Assembly: GCA_050292445.1 (NCBI GenBank)
Contig: JBNKLQ010000072.1
Location: 1-23,583, forward strand
DNA length: 23,583 nucleotides
Reading direction: 5' to 3'
Source of the DNA: Leptofilum sp050292445
GTDB taxonomy: Bacteria; Chloroflexota; Anaerolineae; Promineifilales; Promineifilaceae
A model generated the notes under the pieces. The model saw only the letters and a list, made by a program, of their open reading frames with translations. It searched no databases and had not been told where the DNA came from. Both the position numbers and the translations under genes were made by a program. Shown here in pieces: positions 1-8,220 of the stretch. How positions within the stretch are numbered: the stretch's first letter is position 1; every line of letters begins with the position of its first letter.

Positions 1-612
1 GGCATCCTTCCCATTGTTTTGAATGAGAAAACAGTGGATGAGCTTTTCATGATCGCTGGTGAGGAAACGGCTTTGCAACTCACCGTGGATTTGCAGGAAA
101 TCCTCTTTGCCGAGGAGGGCTGGCCCGACGGTATCTGGTATTACGAGGACATGGGCTACAAGCAGCATCCCTTTATGTCGCCCAAGATGTACCGCGAGTT
201 TGTCAAACCGTTCCACGCAGAGTACATCGCCTTCATCAAAGCCCGCACCAAAGCCAAGGTATTGTTCCACACCGATGGCGACGTTTTTCCATTGATCGAC
301 GATTTTATCGAGATGGGCGTCGATATTTTGAATCCGATCCAGACCTCTGCCGGGCGCATGTCTGAACTGGCGGAGCTGAAGCGGCGTTTTGGCCAAAACA
401 TCGTCTTCTGCGGCGGCATCGACACGCACCGGGTGCTGCCCTTTGGCACGCCCGACGACGTGCGCCAGGAGGTGAAGCGGGTGATTGAGGCATTGGGTCC
501 GGGCGGCGGCTACCTGCTGGCCTCGGTCCACACCATCATGAACGACGTGCCGCCAGAAAACGTGCTGGCGATGGTAGATGCGGTGGAAGAATACGGCCGT
601 TACCCGCTCTAA
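1..612 (+). CDS. Uroporphyrinogen decarboxylase (URO-D) family protein, C-terminal part
   Basis: The frame is open from the first base of the window, so the N-terminus lies outside; the TTG at 19 is probably an internal leucine, not a start. About 200 residues are visible. The segment MYREFVKPFHAEYIAFIK, then FHTDGDVFPLIDDFIEMGVD, an NPIQ turn, CGGIDTHRVLPFGTPDDV and GGGYLLASVHTIMNDVPPEN are the typical C-terminal half of the HemE/MtaA TIM-barrel superfamily. Many members in environmental bacteria are not true heme enzymes but corrinoid-linked methyltransferases or enzymes of unknown substrate. The HTDGDV and CGGID segments favour that broader group over canonical HemE, but the catalytic N-terminal part is missing, so the substrate cannot be decided. 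It ends 70 bases before a convergent kinase gene. Confidence 0.85.
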   Translation, partial: GILPIVLNEKTVDELFMIAGEETALQLTVDLQEILFAEEGWPDGIWYYEDMGYKQHPFMSPKMYREFVKPFHAEYIAFIKARTKAKVLFHTDGDVFPLIDDFIEMGVDILNPIQTSAGRMSELAELKRRFGQNIVFCGGIDTHRVLPFGTPDDVRQEVKRVIEALGPGGGYLLASVHTIMNDVPPENVLAMVDAVEEYGRYPL

Positions 613-682
613 TTTGCCACAGAGAACACAGAGGGGAAAAGAGGGTTTCTCTTTGCTCTCCGCGCCCTCTGCGGTGAAAAAT
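613..682. repeat. Imperfect palindromic intergenic repeat (CCACAGAG/CTCTGCGG type)
   Basis: The whole 70-base gap between two convergent stop codons is an imperfect palindrome: GCCACAGAGAACACAGAG on the left, CCCTCTGCGGTGAAAAA on the right. Repeats of this wording are familiar from intergenic DNA of many environmental genomes. Its position suggests it could act as a terminator for both genes, but there is no clean stem followed by a long T-run. Confidence 0.6.
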
Positions 683-1690
683 TTAGCGTGGTAGTTTAGG
701 CAGGAGCAGTTCCCCAGTTTTGCAGTAGTGGTCGTAGAGATTGGCATGGAAAACGGCCGTTTTCGCCAACCCCTCTGGCCAAAAGCGGGCAATCCAGTTG
801 GTCTTCCACAACATCCGGCCAAATTGCAGCAGCACCATCTCCCCCTCTGGCCATGGCAGAAACAACTCGTAGCCAGCACGGAACGCCGCCAAAAGCCGGG
901 CGTACTCTTCTGGACTCCCCACATCTTCGTACAAATCCAGCAGCGCCATGGCCATGTCGTGCAAGCGAAAGCCCCAAATCGTGTCCTCAAAATCAAACGG
1001 GTAGAGCGTACCCCGGTAAATTTTGATGTTGTCGTGCCACAAATCGCAGTGGATCACGCGCAAGTCGGCCGGATCGAGCGACGCGTAGGTTTGGGCCACG
1101 GTCTCGCTCATCTGGCGCAGCAGCGCTTCGGTTGGCCCATCGTAAGCCGCCAGGCTGGTGTCGGCAAAGAGCACGTTTGGCTCGCCGCGCGAGAGCATCT
1201 GGTCAAAGCGCTTGGTTGTGAAACCGTCGGGCGGCTGCCAACTTGCCCCGTGCTGATGCAGCTTGCCGAATAGTTCGCCCATTTTGGCCACGTTTTTGGC
1301 GGTCAGCCGTTTGCCCAGCAGCACACCGGGCAGCCAACTCATCAGCAGGGCGTGACGGTCGGCAGGCGCTCCGCCCGCCTGGGGAAAGACAATGGCTTCT
1401 CCCGCTGGTGTGCGCTGAATGTGGGGCACGGGGATGTCAGTGTCGTGGGCCAGGGCATCGAGCCACATCACTTCAGAAACGGCCGTATCCACTCCCCGCC
1501 ACTTCGGATTGGCTATGCGCAAAGCAAATTGCTGCCCATCTTTAGCCCAAACGCGATACATCAAATTGGTATCATACCCAATGAGCTTAAGGCGAACGGC
1601 CGTTACGCCAAACTGCCGCAGCGCATCCTCTGCCAACCCCCGCAGCCGCCGCAGCTTGCCTTTGAATGTCAATTGTTCGTATGATTTCAA
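683..1690 (-). CDS. APH-fold phosphotransferase (aminoglycoside/choline/homoserine kinase-like)
   Basis: 335 residues, a normal length for the APH family. The catalytic loop is HCDLWHDN at residues 214-221 and the metal-binding segment is FDFED at 232-236, equivalent to the kinase DFG. The N-lobe carries a substrate-specific ALRIANP strand near residue 56. The family phosphorylates small hydroxyl compounds in the cytoplasm; homoserine, choline, fructosamine and antibiotics are all possible, and the sequence does not decide. The start is TTG at 1690, chosen because AGAGGA lies about 8 bases upstream. Three copies of the ACGGCCGT octamer fall inside it. The nearest resemblance by eye is to the homoserine-kinase-II/YihE-like group, not to resistance enzymes. 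Confidence 0.85.
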   Translation of the reverse strand: MKSYEQLTFKGKLRRLRGLAEDALRQFGVTAVRLKLIGYDTNLMYRVWAKDGQQFALRIANPKWRGVDTAVSEVMWLDALAHDTDIPVPHIQRTPAGEAIVFPQAGGAPADRHALLMSWLPGVLLGKRLTAKNVAKMGELFGKLHQHGASWQPPDGFTTKRFDQMLSRGEPNVLFADTSLAAYDGPTEALLRQMSETVAQTYASLDPADLRVIHCDLWHDNIKIYRGTLYPFDFEDTIWGFRLHDMAMALLDLYEDVGSPEEYARLLAAFRAGYELFLPWPEGEMVLLQFGRMLWKTNWIARFWPEGLAKTAVFHANLYDHYCKTGELLLPKLPR

Positions 1691-1710
1691 TTGGCGTCCT
1701 CTTGAATGGG

Positions 1711-1751
1711 ACGCTGATTTGCCTGATCAGTAAAATCAGGTAAATCAGCGT
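1711..1751. repeat. Inverted repeat, ACGCTGATT family, copy 1
   Basis: Arms of 17 bases (1711-1727 ACGCTGATTTGCCTGAT; 1735-1751 ATCAGGTAAATCAGCGT) pair with a single mismatch around a 7-base loop. A related element lies at 2877-2926. It sits between the kinase start and the stop of the VWA gene, both on the minus strand, so it would be transcribed as a hairpin at the end of the MoxR operon. Confidence 0.75.
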
Positions 1752-1778
1752 TCTATTTCTTGAGGAAGTTTAGCACGT

Positions 1779-2852
1779 TTAAGGATAACGCCGCCATTTT
1801 AGGGAGAGGAAAACGGCCGTACCCGCCAAAACCACTGCCGCAATCACAAAAAAGACGCTGATTTCAATTGCTTCCTTCTGCAAAATAATTTGTGTAGGCA
1901 ACTCCTGAAACACCTCCAGCAGTTGATCCGCGCTCTCAGCACGATAATATTCGCCGCCAGTGAGATCGGCCACGCCTTGCAGCGTCTCCTCGTCAATCAC
2001 CAGGAAGCGGCGGAAGTTACCGCCACCGCCCCCACCAAAACCACCGCCAAAGCCCCCTCCGAAGCCGCCAAAGGCGTCACTGCCCAACTGCGCCTGGCTG
2101 CACACCATCTCGGGAATCTCATCGGTGCCAAAGCCAATCGTGTAAACGCGCACCAGCCGGTCAGCGGCTTGCTGGGCGGCATCGAGGGGGCGAGGCCCTT
2201 GGCTGTTGGCCCCATCCGTCAGCAACACAATGATGTCTGGTTGGTATGTTTCGGGAAGATCGGTGGTTGGATTTTCTTCTTGCAAATTGAGGCCGCTGGG
2301 GGAAACGGCCGTATTAATCTCAGCAATCGCGTCAATCGACTTCAACGTCGCACTACCAATCGCCGTGCCAAACGAGGTGGTCAGATTGGCAATAGCGTCA
2401 AGCAGCACCTCCTTGTCATTGGTCGGTGGCACGATCAATTCGGCAAAACCGGCAAAGGCCACCAGGCCGATTTGCGTACCGTCGGCTTGCGCCTCCACAA
2501 AGGCCAGCGCCGCATCCTGGGCAACCGCCAGCCGGTTGGGATCGACGTCCGTAGCGCACATGCTGCGCGAGATGTCCAGGGCCAGAATAATCGTCGTGCG
2601 GCTCAATGGCACCTCTACTTCAGCTACCGGGCGGGCTTGGGCCAAAATCAGGCTCGTCAACCCCAGCAAAAAGAGGGTAAAGGGGAGATGCTGCCGCCAG
2701 CGGGCGTGCTTGGGCAGTGCCTCGCGGATTAGCGACAGGCTGGAGTAGCGCACGGCAAACTTGCGCCGCCGTCGCAGCATCCAAATGTAGATGGCGATGC
2801 TCAGCGGAATAATCAACAAAAAAAGGAGTAACCAGGGCCAAAGAAAAGTCAT
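1779..2852 (-). CDS. VWA domain membrane protein, BatA-like
   Basis: 357 residues. Order: membrane helix 1-25, basic patch RRRRK, second helix about 55-74, von Willebrand A domain about 86-320, final helix about 332-351. The metal-ion-dependent adhesion site is intact: DISRS at 93-97, T163 in the SFGTAIG segment, and TDG at 212-214. This is the Bat (Bacteroides aerotolerance) architecture, a protein-binding domain facing the cell surface that works with a MoxR ATPase and a DUF58 protein. Last gene of the operon, 133 bases after its paralogue at 2986-3990; GGAG precedes the ATG. Odd: a run of about 20 mostly glycine and phenylalanine residues (258-279) between the VWA core and its last strand, which the paralogue lacks. 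Confidence 0.88.
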   Translation of the reverse strand: MTFLWPWLLLFLLIIPLSIAIYIWMLRRRRKFAVRYSSLSLIREALPKHARWRQHLPFTLFLLGLTSLILAQARPVAEVEVPLSRTTIILALDISRSMCATDVDPNRLAVAQDAALAFVEAQADGTQIGLVAFAGFAELIVPPTNDKEVLLDAIANLTTSFGTAIGSATLKSIDAIAEINTAVSPSGLNLQEENPTTDLPETYQPDIIVLLTDGANSQGPRPLDAAQQAADRLVRVYTIGFGTDEIPEMVCSQAQLGSDAFGGFGGGFGGGFGGGGGGNFRRFLVIDEETLQGVADLTGGEYYRAESADQLLEVFQELPTQIILQKEAIEISVFFVIAAVVLAGTAVFLSLKWRRYP

Positions 2853-2876
2853 TCAACGCGCTCCAAGGCAAATAGG

Positions 2877-2926
2877 ACGCTGATTGCCCTGATTTTCCTG
2901 ATCAGGGCAATCAGGAAAATCAGCGT
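2877..2926. repeat. Inverted repeat, ACGCTGATT family, copy 2
   Basis: Begins ACGCTGATT and ends AATCAGCGT like the copy at 1711-1751. Inside, two palindromes compete: GATTGCCCTGAT/ATCAGGGCAATC (12 bp) and CTGATTTTCCTGA/TCAGGAAAATCAG (13 bp). Lies in the gap between the two VWA genes, within the operon transcript. Confidence 0.75.
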
Positions 2927-2948
2927 TCCATTATGATCCATTGCCAGA

Positions 2949-2977
2949 TATGGATACCCGTTTTCACGGGCATGACA
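2949..2977. repeat. Half copy of the GGATACC...GTATGACA hairpin repeat
   Basis: TGGATACCCGTTTTCACGGG followed by CATGACA matches the right half of the 72-bp element at 8221-8292 (TGGATACCTGCCTTCGCAGG, then TATGACA), with compensating changes that keep the hairpin (ACCCG/CGGGC against ACCTGC/GCAGGT). The left half is absent here, so this is a partial or decayed copy placed directly after the ACGCTGATT repeat. Confidence 0.65.
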
Positions 2978-2985
2978 TACTTTGC

Positions 2986-3990
2986 TCATGGTACCCGTCC
3001 AAACCAGAGCATGGACAGCGCGCCGCTGACCAGCATAAACATCAGGCTAATTCCAGCTAAAATCGCCGTAATTTCCATCTGCTCGCCGCGAATGGTGAAC
3101 TGTAAATCAATATTTTCGTAGATGTCGCGCAGTTCTTCTTCATCCTCAGCAAAGTAGTACGCTCCGTTGGTCAGACTGGCAATCTCTTGCAGTGCCGGTT
3201 CATTGAGCTGGGTCACAATGCTGAAACCGTCTACCTCAATCATCGCCCCTTCCGGGCTGCCAATGCCCACGGTGTAGACGCGCACCCCCGCTTCAGCGGC
3301 AATCTGGGCAATCTCCAATGGCTCCGGGAACTCCGTATTTTCCCCGTCAGACAGCAGCACAATCACCGCCGAGGAGAACTCGTCGATTTGCAGCGCTGCC
3401 ACGCTGTCAGCCAGATTCTCCGGCTCTAGCGCATCTTCATCCAGCACGATGGCTTCGCCAGCAATGGCGTTGAGCGCGGTAAAGATGCCCTGTCCTAACG
3501 AGGTGCCACCCTGCGGGCTGAGCCGGTCGATGGTGGCCAGGACGTCCGCCTGCACCTCGGTGGGTGGCTGCACGATCAGGCCACCGTTGCTAAAAGCCAC
3601 TACGCCCACGCGGACGGTGCTGGGCTGGCTAGCCACAAAAACGCGGGCCGCCTCTTTAGAGGCTTCGATACGGCTCGGTTCCAGATCGTCGGCCAACATG
3701 CTGCTGGACACGTCGAAGGCCAAAATGACGGTGCCTTCGATGCGGGGTAGACTGACGGGCAGTTCAGGCCGCGACAGGGCAAACAGCAGCAAAGTCAGGC
3801 CAATGAGGAAGAGAATAGGGGGAATATGGCGCTGGCGGCCGACGGCCGTTCCCTCCCCACTTTGCACCAATCCCAACGGACCGAGAACGGCCGTACCCTG
3901 ATCACGCAACTTCACTTGCCGCCGGTAATACCAGATTAACAGCGGCACCAGCAGCAACGAAAATAGCATGATCGGCCAGATAAAGGTCAT
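2986..3990 (-). CDS. VWA domain membrane protein, BatA/BatB-like paralogue
   Basis: 334 residues with the same architecture as the next gene in the operon: helix 1-22, helix about 57-73, VWA domain 86-300, C-terminal helix about 306-328. The MIDAS residues are DVSSS at 93-97, T163 in GGTSLGQG and SDG at 214-216, so metal-dependent ligand binding is expected. Its ATG overlaps the upstream DUF58 stop as ATGA (3987-3990), which implies translational coupling. Two ACGGCCGT octamers lie 45 bases apart (3842, 3887), both reading Thr-Ala-Val. The two VWA proteins probably form the membrane part of one complex with MoxR and DUF58; this partnership is known for the family and inferred here from gene order. 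Confidence 0.9.
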   Translation of the reverse strand: MTFIWPIMLFSLLLVPLLIWYYRRQVKLRDQGTAVLGPLGLVQSGEGTAVGRQRHIPPILFLIGLTLLLFALSRPELPVSLPRIEGTVILAFDVSSSMLADDLEPSRIEASKEAARVFVASQPSTVRVGVVAFSNGGLIVQPPTEVQADVLATIDRLSPQGGTSLGQGIFTALNAIAGEAIVLDEDALEPENLADSVAALQIDEFSSAVIVLLSDGENTEFPEPLEIAQIAAEAGVRVYTVGIGSPEGAMIEVDGFSIVTQLNEPALQEIASLTNGAYYFAEDEEELRDIYENIDLQFTIRGEQMEITAILAGISLMFMLVSGALSMLWFGRVP

Positions 3991-4901
3991 CGTCGTCTCT
4001 TCTTGCGCAGGCTGGCCATGCGCACAATTGCGCCCACCAAATCCTCTTCCGTGGAAATGCCAAACAGGTCCACACCGGCCCGCTTCAGCGTCGCTTTGAG
4101 CGTCGCCTCGCGCCGGTCAGCGGCTTCCAGGAAACGGCGGCGAAATTGGGGATGCGCCGTATCGACCAGCAATTGTTCGCCCGTCTCGGCATCTTCTACC
4201 ACAATCATGCCCGCATCGGGCAGTTCCACTTCACGCGGATCCCACAGCCGAATGCCAATCAGTTCATGGCGGCGGTTGAGGAGGTGTAACGGCCGTTCCC
4301 AGCCCAGCTCGCTAATAAAATCAGAAATGACAAACACCAATGATCGCCGCTTGAAAGTATTCAATCCCGCCTCCAGCAGCGGCGTCAGATCGGTAGCCAT
4401 GCCGCCCGGTTCGCTTGGTTGGCGCAAAATCGAGCGCATGAGGCGCAGCACCTGGTTGCGGCTGCCAAGTGGTGGAATCGTCTGCTCCACCCGGCTGTTG
4501 TACAAAATCGCCCCCACCCGGTTACCACTGCGCACCAGCAGCCGGGCCAACGTGGCCACGTACTCCGTCAGCACCAGATGCTTGGGCCGGGCTGCCGGGC
4601 CAAAGCCCATCGACGGGCTGAGGTCGAGCAAAAACCAGGCCGTCACGTCTCGATCCTCCACGTATTGGCGCACGTACGGGCTGTCCATCCGCGCCGTCAC
4701 GTTCCAGTCAATGTGGCGGATGTCGTCATTGACCTGATATTCACGGATGTCGGCAAAGTCGATGCCGGTGCCGTAAAACAGCGTGCGATAATCTCCCTGT
4801 AGCAGGCCATCCAGCCGCCGGATGACACGCCATTCCAGCCGCTGCAAAATCTGGTCGGGAGTGGCCTGCTTAGGCGTGGGATCGGCTGAAAGCCCGCTCA
4901 T
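3987..4901 (-). CDS. DUF58 domain protein
   Basis: 304 residues. The hallmark DUF58 block is at residues 45-71: GTGIDFADIREYQVNDDIRH, then IDWNVTARM. It is followed by a degenerate VWA-like core beginning DLSPS (93-97). No membrane helix is evident, so it is likely cytosolic or peripheral. DUF58 proteins are encoded with MoxR ATPases almost universally; the usual proposal is that they are adaptor or substrate proteins for the ATPase. It overlaps moxR by 32 bases (4870-4901) and the VWA gene by 4. The start is supported by GGAGGT eight bases before the ATG, placed inside the moxR coding sequence. Confidence 0.92.
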   Translation of the reverse strand: MSGLSADPTPKQATPDQILQRLEWRVIRRLDGLLQGDYRTLFYGTGIDFADIREYQVNDDIRHIDWNVTARMDSPYVRQYVEDRDVTAWFLLDLSPSMGFGPAARPKHLVLTEYVATLARLLVRSGNRVGAILYNSRVEQTIPPLGSRNQVLRLMRSILRQPSEPGGMATDLTPLLEAGLNTFKRRSLVFVISDFISELGWERPLHLLNRRHELIGIRLWDPREVELPDAGMIVVEDAETGEQLLVDTAHPQFRRRFLEAADRREATLKATLKRAGVDLFGISTEEDLVGAIVRMASLRKKRRR

Positions 4902-5880
4902 GCAAAGGCACCTCCGGCTGCGGAATAACCATCATAATTTTCTTCAATATCTCGTCACTGGTCACATTGTCAGCCAATGCCTCATAAGACAGCACCAGGC
5001 GATGGCGAATCACGTCCAATGCTAAATCGCTCACGTCTTGCGGCAGCGCGTAACCACGCCCACGCACAAAGGCCAGCGCCTTGGCCGCCAAAATCAGGTT
5101 AATGGAAGCGCGTGGACTGGCCCCAAACATCAAATATTGCGCCAGATCGCCTTGTCCCACGGTTTGCGGCTGCCGGGTAGCGGTCACCATCTTCACAGCA
5201 TACTCCATCAGCGCCGGATCAACGTAGACGGCATCCACCGCGCTTTGCAGTTCAATTAGCTGGTCTGTGTTAATCACCCGCTGCACGGCCTGCACCACGC
5301 TGGTCATCCGCTCCACAATGACAAACTCCTCCGTCTGGCTGGGATAGCCCACCAGCACTTTGAGCATGAAGCGATCTACCTGTGCCTCCGGCAGCGGGTA
5401 GGTGCCCTCAGATTCGATGGGGTTCTGCGTGGCCATCACCAAAAAGGGATTAGGCACTTTGTGGGTTTCACGGCCAATCGTCACCTGCCGCTCCTGCATC
5501 ACCTCCAGCAGGGCACTTTGCACCTTGGCCGGGGCGCGATTGATTTCGTCGGCAAGCAACAGGTTGGTGAAGACAGGGCCAAGCGACGTGTTAAATTCGC
5601 CGCTTTTCTGGTTGTAGATGCGCGTGCCAATAAGGTCAGCCGGCACCAAATCGGGAGTGAACTGGATGCGCTGGAACTGGCCGCCAATGGCACTCGCCAG
5701 GGTTTTGATAGCCATTGTTTTGGCCAAACCGGGCACGCCTTCGACCAAAATATGTCCCCGCGCCAGTAAAGCCACAATGAGCCTCTCCAGTAAATTGTCT
5801 TGCCCCACGATAATCTTCTTGACTTCGTAGAGAACACGCTCCATTGGTTTGTCGCTGTCTGGTCTGGGGGTGAAATCCAT
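4870..5880 (-). CDS. moxR: MoxR family AAA+ ATPase
   Basis: 336 residues, the standard MoxR length. Walker A is GVPGLAKT at 48-55, Walker B LLLADEIN at 107-114, sensor 1 ATQNP at 150-154, and the arginine-finger region EAQVDRF is at 165-171. MoxR ATPases act as chaperone-like remodelers that mature or insert metal cofactors or assemble protein complexes, usually with VWA partners. First gene of the four-gene operon; GGAG sits six bases before the ATG. Two short palindromes lie in the 97-base gap upstream, where the promoter would be expected, and no clear -35/-10 pair is visible. No ACGGCCGT octamer occurs in this gene. Confidence 0.95.
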   Translation of the reverse strand: MDFTPRPDSDKPMERVLYEVKKIIVGQDNLLERLIVALLARGHILVEGVPGLAKTMAIKTLASAIGGQFQRIQFTPDLVPADLIGTRIYNQKSGEFNTSLGPVFTNLLLADEINRAPAKVQSALLEVMQERQVTIGRETHKVPNPFLVMATQNPIESEGTYPLPEAQVDRFMLKVLVGYPSQTEEFVIVERMTSVVQAVQRVINTDQLIELQSAVDAVYVDPALMEYAVKMVTATRQPQTVGQGDLAQYLMFGASPRASINLILAAKALAFVRGRGYALPQDVSDLALDVIRHRLVLSYEALADNVTSDEILKKIMMVIPQPEVPLHERAFSRSHA

Positions 5881-5904
5881 GGTTTGCTCCAGTTGTTGTG
5901 GTGA

Positions 5905-5970
5905 TTAGGACTGGCAGTCCTAACTCTAAATATTCAGCAATCTGCTTGTTATCAGGACTGCCAGTCCTGA
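5905..5970. repeat. Pair of AGGACTG-n-CAGTCCT palindromes
   Basis: Two nearly identical 19-base palindromes in the gap between the protease stop and moxR start: 5905-5923 (TTAGGACTGGCAGTCCTAA) and 5952-5970 (TCAGGACTGCCAGTCCTGA). Each has 9-base arms around one central base, and the outermost pairs differ in a compensating way (T-A against C-G at the second position), so base-pairing rather than sequence seems conserved. They could be a tandem protein-binding site or a small dispersed repeat. Confidence 0.75.
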
Positions 5971-5977
5971 CCTGCGC

Positions 5978-6856
5978 TTAGTAACGTGGCGCACCTGCCG
6001 CACTCGCCGCCGTGGTAATGGGCACGGCGAAACCGATGCCAATGAAGAAGTTTTGCTCGGACGGATTGGCTAGGGCGGTGACGATGCCGATGACTTCGCC
6101 TCTGCGGTTCAGCAAGGGGCCGCCTGAATTGCCGGGATTTACGGCCGTATCAAACTGAATCAATCCGTGCAGTTCCAACTCATCATTAATCGGCAGCGTG
6201 CGGTCAAAGCCAGAAATAACACCCGCACTCATGGAGCCAGCCAGCCCCAGCGGGTTGCCCACGGCGTACGCTTCATCGCCCACGCGCATGGCGTTGGGAT
6301 TACCCAGCACGGCGGGCACAATGATTTCAGGTGGCTGAGCGGGGGTTAAGACGGCGATGTCGTTTTGGGGGTCGGCTGTGGTGAGAACGGCCGTTGTCTG
6401 CGTCCCATCCGCGTAATAAATCTCAATCTCCATGGCCCCCGCCACCACGTGCAGCGAGGTCAAAATAGCCGCATCGGCACTGACAATAACACCGCTGCCC
6501 ACGCCGTTGCCTTCTTCCCCATTTTCGTCTTCGCCCGTGGTACGAATCAGCACCATCGAGGGCAAAATCAGCTGGTACACCTGCGACGAATAGGACGGCG
6601 GCGGCGTGGCCGAAGCCATCGCATCGACCATAATCTGATCAACTTCATCATCTGTCAGGGGAACAGGATCGGGGTAAAGGGTGGAGTAAAGCAGCACGCC
6701 CAGAAACGCCGCCACGATGCCCGCCGCAAATGGCCAGCCGCGCCGCAGCCAAAGTTTTGCCGTGCCCAACCATCGAGCCATGCGGGTTTCTTCTGTTACC
6801 GTGCGGGCTTGCTCTTCCATAAGTGAAAAGGGTAGTTTAATCTTCCAGGACGCCAT
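5978..6856 (-). CDS. Membrane-anchored trypsin-like serine protease (S1C/HtrA-like, no PDZ)
   Basis: 292 residues. A cytosolic N-terminus of about 40 residues and a single helix at 41-58 place the protease domain outside the membrane. The catalytic triad is visible: H136 in LTSLHVVAG, D166 in NDIAVL, S244 in NPGNSGGPLL. After the protease domain the protein stops, so the PDZ domains of DegP/HtrA are missing; it may be constitutively active or regulated through another protein. Start uncertain: ATG 6856 has no ribosome site, and a TATAAT box lies only 3 bases upstream (6859-6864). The ATG at 6820 (Met13) may be the true start. Same strand as the MoxR operon but separated from it by palindromic repeats. 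Confidence 0.88.
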   Translation of the reverse strand: MASWKIKLPFSLMEEQARTVTEETRMARWLGTAKLWLRRGWPFAAGIVAAFLGVLLYSTLYPDPVPLTDDEVDQIMVDAMASATPPPSYSSQVYQLILPSMVLIRTTGEDENGEEGNGVGSGVIVSADAAILTSLHVVAGAMEIEIYYADGTQTTAVLTTADPQNDIAVLTPAQPPEIIVPAVLGNPNAMRVGDEAYAVGNPLGLAGSMSAGVISGFDRTLPINDELELHGLIQFDTAVNPGNSGGPLLNRRGEVIGIVTALANPSEQNFFIGIGFAVPITTAASAAGAPRY

Positions 6857-6858
6857 CC

Positions 6859-6864
6859 ATTATA
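6859..6864 (-). promoter_or_regulatory. Possible -10 box upstream of the protease gene
   Basis: On the minus strand CTACTATAATGG contains a perfect TATAAT. The -35 region 16-18 bases further up (CACATTTTTG) is poor. If it is used, transcription would start at or after the annotated ATG 6856, which would favour translation from Met13 at 6820. Confidence 0.35.
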
Positions 6865-6993
6865 GTAGAATTTGCCCGCAAAAATGTGAACGTTTGTAAA
6901 GAAAACCAGACCAAAACACAAAAATCGGACCCTTGCCCACTTTTAACATTCGCAAAAGCCCGATCCTTAGATGCCAAAACTTCCAATAGCAGT

Positions 6994-8133
6994 TTATTCA
7001 TCTGGCAAAAAACGGAAAGAAAAAAGCTGACGCCCGCTCCCTAAATATACCACCACAATATTTTCACTAGCTGCAACACAAAACTCGCGGTTAACTCGAT
7101 CTGAACCATCCAGTTCAGTTAAACCAGGACTAAACTGGACTTCTCCCACTATTTCGCCTGTTTCACCATTAGCAGCCAAAAGTTTTGCGTTTAGCGTAAT
7201 GAAAAAGATATAGCCATTGTTTTCAGCAACGGTACCAGCAATATTTTCTGGATTTTCCCAATCCACCACGCCGTCAGGATAATGCCACAAAATTTCACCG
7301 GTGACACGGTCTAATGTGTAGACTTGCCCAATACCTACACGACCTGTCTTAACAACAATTTGTTCTGCGGTAAAAATCGGGGCAATCTGTATTGTTTCCT
7401 TAAAACTTGCTTCCCATATCATGTACCCGGTTAAAAGATCTGTGGCTAAGAATCTTGTATCTATTTTTCGATGATAAAATACTGGGTTATCCACGTGAAA
7501 TATTGGGAATGCATCAGTTTGAAACTCTAGTTCTTTAGGGGTTCCGGTGAAGGAGTCAAAAGCTTGAAAGTTAAGGGATGAACTATTGACATACAAGCTG
7601 TCACTTGTTGCCTGCATATAGGATATGATGTTCTTTTCTCGCCATGACAGAGAACGTTCCCAAAGTTGTTTACCTGATTCGACATCATAGGCAATGATAT
7701 TACCTGGTGTTCCGTAACCGTAGAAAAGAGTATTAGCATTATGCGTTATAGCACCAGGACCTTCCGGTTCTAGCGGCACACGCCACACAACATCCCCTGT
7801 TTCTAAGCTTACTTGGTTCAGAGATGCCCATTCATTTTGAGCGAAGCTTGCCCCAAATAACAACTTATTTTGTAGAGCAAAAAAGTTGCACCCTTTACTA
7901 TCACCTGAAACATAAACATTATCCAACATCCAAAGTTCTTGAAATTGTGCACTTGTGTTTTGGACATTATATTTTGCGAGGGCTGTTGGCCATGATGGAA
8001 GTGGCGAAATTAATACCTCTTGTACATCATTCAATAGCTCTCTTCCCGGGCCAAAGTATCCCCACCATACTTGGAAGATCAAAGCGGCGAGCATGATAAC
8101 GATTATCAAACGAATAGTTTTTCGAGATAACAT
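6994..8133 (-). CDS. Membrane-anchored PQQ-like beta-propeller repeat protein
   Basis: 379 residues from ATG 8133. I chose this over the GTG at 8172 because AGGGAG lies 7 bases upstream and the protein then begins MLSRKTIRLIIVIML, a clean signal anchor. Propeller blades of the PQQ-binding-like type are recognisable: LETGDVVWRVPL, DVESGKQLWERSL, DLLTGYMIWEASF, DRVTGEILWHYP and ANGETGEIVGEV. Such proteins lie outside the membrane and serve as scaffolds (as in BamB) or as dehydrogenases. No cofactor site can be assigned and the propeller may be incomplete, so an enzyme function should not be assumed. Composition is clearly AT-richer than the flanking genes and the gene lacks any ACGGCCGT octamer. 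A weak stem (ATCGG/CCGAT, 6924-6964) followed by T-run on the minus strand may terminate it. Confidence 0.75.
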   Translation of the reverse strand: MLSRKTIRLIIVIMLAALIFQVWWGYFGPGRELLNDVQEVLISPLPSWPTALAKYNVQNTSAQFQELWMLDNVYVSGDSKGCNFFALQNKLLFGASFAQNEWASLNQVSLETGDVVWRVPLEPEGPGAITHNANTLFYGYGTPGNIIAYDVESGKQLWERSLSWREKNIISYMQATSDSLYVNSSSLNFQAFDSFTGTPKELEFQTDAFPIFHVDNPVFYHRKIDTRFLATDLLTGYMIWEASFKETIQIAPIFTAEQIVVKTGRVGIGQVYTLDRVTGEILWHYPDGVVDWENPENIAGTVAENNGYIFFITLNAKLLAANGETGEIVGEVQFSPGLTELDGSDRVNREFCVAASENIVVVYLGSGRQLFSFRFLPDE

Positions 8134-8220
8134 TGAACTGCTCCCTACTGTGGGATGGTTTTCGACAAGCACAAATTTCTACGCGATTATGTTATGGCAC
8201 GCCTAAATAAACCGATCTCA

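Noticed and set aside
683..1690. Aminoglycoside resistance gene
   Set aside because: It has the APH fold and catalytic motifs but no resemblance I can see to known resistance enzymes; a small-molecule kinase is the safer call. The same applies to 11143-12069.
1890..2732. 280-residue open frame on the plus strand
   Set aside because: Lies entirely opposite the VWA gene, has no ribosome site and no recognisable domain; it is an antisense shadow of a GC-rich gene.
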